64,000 nt of DNA, from positions 62,001 to 126,000 of the forward strand of contig WBZZ01004624.1 of NCBI GenBank assembly GCA_019918135.1, in the 5' to 3' direction. The translations under genes were made by a program, and so were the position numbers. Positions 60,286 to 64,000 of this stretch are shown here, piece by piece. The first letter of the stretch is position 1; every line of letters starts with the position of its first letter. The notes beneath the pieces were generated by a model. That model worked only from the letters and a program-made list of their open reading frames with translations. It did not search any database and was not told where the DNA came from. This stretch comes from Paulinella micropora. Lineage: Eukaryota > Cercozoa > Imbricatea > Euglyphida > Paulinellidae.

Positions 60286-60551
60286 TTTTAAAGAGGGAGA
60301 CAAGGTAAGAAAACTTAACAAAAAACATATACTAGAAAAGGGAGGTAAGACTTGGAGCAAACAAATATATAAAATAAAAGGCCGCAGGGGCTACCGGATT
60401 ATATTAACGAATGATGATATAGTATCGCCCCGACACTTATTAAAGACCGAGGTCGCCGAAGAGGAACCGGACAACACAAAAGACGAACCGGATATTAATA
60501 AAGAATTAAAAAAAAAAAAAAAAAAAAGAAAAACAAACAAAGCATTTACTG

Positions 60552-61130
<579 letters not shown>

Positions 61131-61345
61131 AGTTTAGGTGAGTTTAGGTGAGTTTAGGTGAGTTTAGGTGAGTTTAGGTGAGTTTAGGTGAGTTTAGGTG
61201 AGTTTAGGTGAGTTTAGGTGAGTTTAGGTGAGTTTAGGTGAGTTTAGGTGAGTTTAGGTGAGTTTAGGTGAGTTTAGGTGAGTTTAGGTGAGTTTAGGTG
61301 AGTTTAGGTGAGTTTAGGTGAGTTTAGGTGAGTTTAGGTGAGTTT
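61131..61345 (+). repeat. 10-bp satellite GTGAGTTTAG
   Basis: About 21 very regular units of GTGAGTTTAG. It contains TTTAGG, which recalls plant and algal telomere repeats, but the 10-bp unit is not a known telomere repeat. Confidence 0.9.
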
Positions 61346-61590
61346 AGTGAGTTAGTGAGTTAGTGAGTTAGTGAGTTAGTGAGTTAGTGAGTTAGTTAGT
61401 GAGTTAGTGAGTTGAGTGAGTTGAGTTAGTGAGTTGAGTGAGTTGAGTGAGTGAGTTGAGTTAGTGAGTTAGTGAGTTGAGTTAGTGAGTTAGTGAGTTG
61501 AGTTAGTGAGTTAGTGAGTTGAGTTAGTGAGTTAGTGAGTTGAGTTAGTGAGTTAGTGAGTTGAGTTAGTGAGTTAGGTAGTTAGGTAGT
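61346..61590 (+). repeat. GTGAGTTA / GTTGA mixed satellite
   Basis: GTGAGTTA and GTGAGTTGAGTTA units joining the 10-bp and 15-bp satellites. Confidence 0.85.
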
Positions 61591-63625
61591 TAGTAGGTAG
61601 GTAGTTAGTAGGTAGGTAGTTAGTAGGTAGGTAGTTAGTAGGTAGGTAGTTAGTAGGTAGGTAGTTAGTAGGTAGGTAGTTAGTAGGTAGGTAGTTAGTA
61701 GGTAGGTAGTTAGTAGGTAGGTAGTTAGTAGGTAGGTAGTTAGTAGGTAGGTAGTTAGTAGGTAGGTAGTTAGTAGGTAGGTAGTTAGTAGGTAGGTTAG
61801 TTAGTAGGTAGGTAGTTAGTAGGTAGGTAGTTAGTAGGTAGGTAGTTAGTAGGTAGGTAGTTAGTAGGTAGGTAGTTAGTAGGTAGGTAGTTAGTAGGTA
61901 GGTAGTTAGTAGGTAGGTAGTTAGTAGGTAGGTAGTTAGTAGGTAGGTAGTTAGTAGTATAGTTAGTAGGTAGGTAGTTAGTAGGTAGGTAGTTAGTAGG
62001 TAGGTAGTTAGTAGGTAGGTAGTTAGTAGGTAGGTAGTTAGTAGGTAGGTAGTTAGTAGGTAGGTAGTTAGTAGGTAGGTAGTTAGTAGGTAGGTAGTTA
62101 GTAGGTAGGTAGTTAGTAGTAGGTAGGTAGTTAGTAGGTAGGTAGTTAGTAGGTAGGTAGTTAGTAGGTAGGTAGTTAGTAGGTAGGTAGTTAGTAGGTA
62201 GGTAGTTAGTAGGTAGGTAGTTAGTAGGTAGGTAGTTAGTAGGTAGGTAGTTAGTAGGTAGGTAGTTAGTAGGTAGGTAGTTAGTAGGTAGGTAGTTAGT
62301 AGGTAGGTAGTTAGTAGGTAGGTAGTTAGTAGGTAGGTAGTTAGTAGGTAGGTAGTTAGTAGGTAGGTAGTTAGTAGGTAGGTAGTTAGTAGGTAGGTAG
62401 TTAGTAGGTAGGTAGTTAGTAGGTAGGTAGTTAGTAGGTAGGTAGTTAGTAGGTAGGTAGTTAGTAGGTAGGTAGTTAGTAGGTAGGTAGTTAGTAGGTA
62501 GGTAGTTAGTAGGTAGGTAGTTAGTAGGTAGGTAGTTAGTAGGTAGGTAGTTAGTAGGGTAGGTAGTTAGTAGGTAGGTAGTTAGTAGGTAGGTAGTTAG
62601 TAGGTAGGTAGTTAGTAGGTAGGTAGTTAGTAGGTAGGTAGTTAGTAGGTAGGTAGTTAGTAGGTAGGTAGTTAGTAGGTAGGTAGTTAGTAGGTAGGTA
62701 GTTAGTAGGTAGGTAGTTAGTAGGTAGGTAGTTAGTAGGTAGGTAGTTAGTAGGTAGGTAGTTAGTAGGTAGGTAGTTAGTAGGTAGGTAGTTAGTAGGT
62801 AGGTAGTTAGTAGGTAGGTAGTTAGTAGGTAGGTAGTTAGTAGGTAGGTAGTTAGTAGGTAGGTAGTTAGTAGGTAGGTAGTTAGTAGGTAGGTAGTTAG
62901 TAGGTAGGTAGTTAGTAGGTAGGTAGTTTTAGTAGGTAGGTAGTTAGTAGGTAGGTAGTTAGTAGGTAGGTAGTTAGTAGGTAGGTAGTTAGTAGGTAGG
63001 TAGTTAGTAGGTAGGTAGTTAGTAGGTAGGTAGTTAGTAGGTAGGTAGTTAGTAGGTAGGTAGTTAGTAGGTAGGTAGTTAGTAGGTAGGTAGTTAGTAG
63101 GTAGGTAGTTAGTAGGTAGGTAGTTAGTAGGTAGGTAGTTAGTAGGTAGGTAGTTAGTAGGTAGGTAGTTAGTAGGTAGGTAGTTAGTAGGTAGGTAGTT
63201 AGTAGGTAGGTAGTTAGTAGGTAGGTAGTTAGTAGGTAGGTAGTTAGTAGGTAGGTAGTTAGTAGGTAGGTAGTTAGTGGGGGGAGGGAGGTAGTTAGTA
63301 GGTAGGTAGTTAGTAGGTAGGTAGTTAGTAGGTAGGTAGTTAGTAGGTAGGTAGTTAGTAGGTAGGTAGTTAGTAGGTAGGTAGTTAGTAGGTAAGGTAG
63401 TTAGTAGGTAGGTAGTTAGTAGGTAGGTAGTTAGTAGGTAGGTAGTTAGTAGGTAGGTAGTTAGTAGGTAGGTAGTTAGTAGGTAGGTAGTTAGTAGGTA
63501 GGTAGTTAGTAGGTAGGTAGTTAGTAGGTAGGTAGTTAGTAGGTAGGTAGTTAGTAGGTAGGTAGTTAGTAGGTAGGTAGTTAGTAGGTAGGTAGTTAGT
63601 AGGTAGGTAGTTAGTAGGTAGGTAG
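61591..63625 (+). repeat. 15-bp satellite GTTAGTAGGTAGGTA
   Basis: About 135 nearly perfect 15-bp units, with rare changes: GTTAGTAGTATA near 61950, AGTAGTAGG near 62118, a G insertion near 62558, TTTTAG near 62928, GTGGGGGGAGGGAGG near 63275 and GGTAAGG near 63393. The low divergence implies recent expansion or homogenisation. Confidence 0.9.
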
Positions 63626-63747
63626 TTAGTAGTTAGGTAGTTAGTAGTTAGGTAGTTAGTAGTTAGGTAGTTAGTAGTTAGGTAGTTAGTAGTTAGGTAG
63701 TTAGTAGTTAGGTAGTTAGTAGTTAGTTAGTTAGTTAGTTAGTTAGT

Positions 63748-63820
<73 letters not shown>

Positions 63821-63924
63821 AGTTAGTTAGTTAGTAGTTAGTTAGTTAGTAGTTAGTTAGTTAGTAGTTAGTTAGTTAGTAGTTAGTTAGTTAGTAGTTA
63901 GTTAGTTAGTAGTTAGTTAGTTAG

Positions 63925-63992
<68 letters not shown>

Positions 63993-64000
63993 AGTTAGTT
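63626..64000 (+). repeat. GTTAGTAGTTAG variant then (GTTA)n to the window end
   Basis: The 15-bp unit loses a G (GTTAGTAGTTAGGTA) to about 63722, then becomes (GTTA)n with AGTTAGTAG interruptions until the window ends, so the satellite continues beyond it. Confidence 0.85.

Larger units (their letters stand above)
46725..60550. mobile_element. Polinton-like virus (PLV), integrated, partly complete
   Basis: A sharp fall in GC marks the left edge at about 46.72 kb; the right edge merges with a GTA microsatellite at about 60.55 kb. Parts in order: end of an unknown gene, receptor-binding-like protein, major capsid protein, minor capsid protein, maturation protease, small basic protein, packaging ATPase, small unknown and membrane proteins, two fibre-like genes, charged protein and rve integrase. 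This is the gene set of PLVs/Polintons and virophages. No DNA polymerase, helicase or primase is seen, and no terminal inverted repeat is visible at either edge, so part of the element is missing. A handful of breaks is present and most genes remain long and open, so the insertion looks fairly young. Eleven palindromes frame its genes. The element should be regarded as a fossil copy. Confidence 0.85.

Noticed and set aside
61131-61345. Telomere repeat
   Set aside because: TTTAGG words occur but the unit is GTGAGTTTAG, lies inside a larger satellite and does not end the sequence.

Overview
The window looks like protist nuclear DNA, or possibly DNA of (or acquired from) a large DNA virus; the sequence alone does not decide. 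For a nuclear genome: kilobases of CATA, GAGTTTAGGT-type and 15-bp satellite DNA, many short dispersed palindromic repeats, sparse and often decayed genes, and an integrated Polinton-like virus. For large-virus ancestry: two SF3 (D5-type) helicase genes, a ribonucleotide reductase remnant, MYND, RING and Sel1-repeat proteins, a C48-like protease, and no convincing introns in any gene.

Layout. 1-46.7 kb is GC-rich. Its intergenic DNA is a mosaic of a few short modules used over and over: a 3'-end-like module (over 35 copies, two subfamilies, each with ATTAAA or AATAAA), a module with mirrored GCGCAAGGTCAG / CTTGCGCA ends, a pyrimidine-rich module with a GTTTGCGCGTGCAAACGCG palindrome, a G/C hairpin module with GAGCCCCCCGGGCTC, two small GGCAG hairpins, and a ~470-bp unit carrying an 18-bp minisatellite. 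Set in this mosaic are a small charged protein (4.5 kb), a DEG-like fragment (6.5 kb), a MYND-finger gene (9.6 kb), a papain-fold-like gene (12.7 kb), SF3 helicase copy 1 with an upstream GAGAC-rich tandem array (13.8-17.0 kb), a small membrane protein and a broken RNR large subunit (17.1-18.6 kb), a membrane-anchored alpha/beta hydrolase (20.3-21.6 kb), two tandem paralogues of unknown function (22.4-24.3 kb), an unrecognised gene (25.1 kb), SF3 helicase copy 2 with its own array (26.1-30.5 kb), LRR fragments, three short Sel1 loci, a Sel1 / DUF3820-like / nuclease fusion (37.9-39.6 kb), and a C48-like protease locus with a decayed duplicate (39.8-45.2 kb). 10.1-12.1 kb is AT-rich DNA followed by GA and CATA microsatellite.

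At about 46.72 kb the composition turns AT-rich and a Polinton-like virus (PLV) begins. It runs to about 60.55 kb and carries a receptor-binding-like protein, major and minor capsid proteins, Ulp1/adenain-type maturation protease, FtsK/HerA packaging ATPase, small membrane proteins, phage-like fibre proteins ending in an S74 chaperone domain, and an rve integrase. The morphogenesis set is nearly complete, but no DNA polymerase or helicase is seen. The element looks fairly young, with a handful of breaks. Its genes are bracketed by palindromes whose arms differ from site to site while the outer ends (GATAT and CATCG) stay fixed.

60.55-64.0 kb is satellite only, stepping through related unit lengths.

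Best candidates for undescribed biology: the covarying hairpins that frame PLV genes; the two SF3-initiator loci with GAGAC arrays, which look like replicons; and the gene-end modules shared by functional genes and gene-free DNA.
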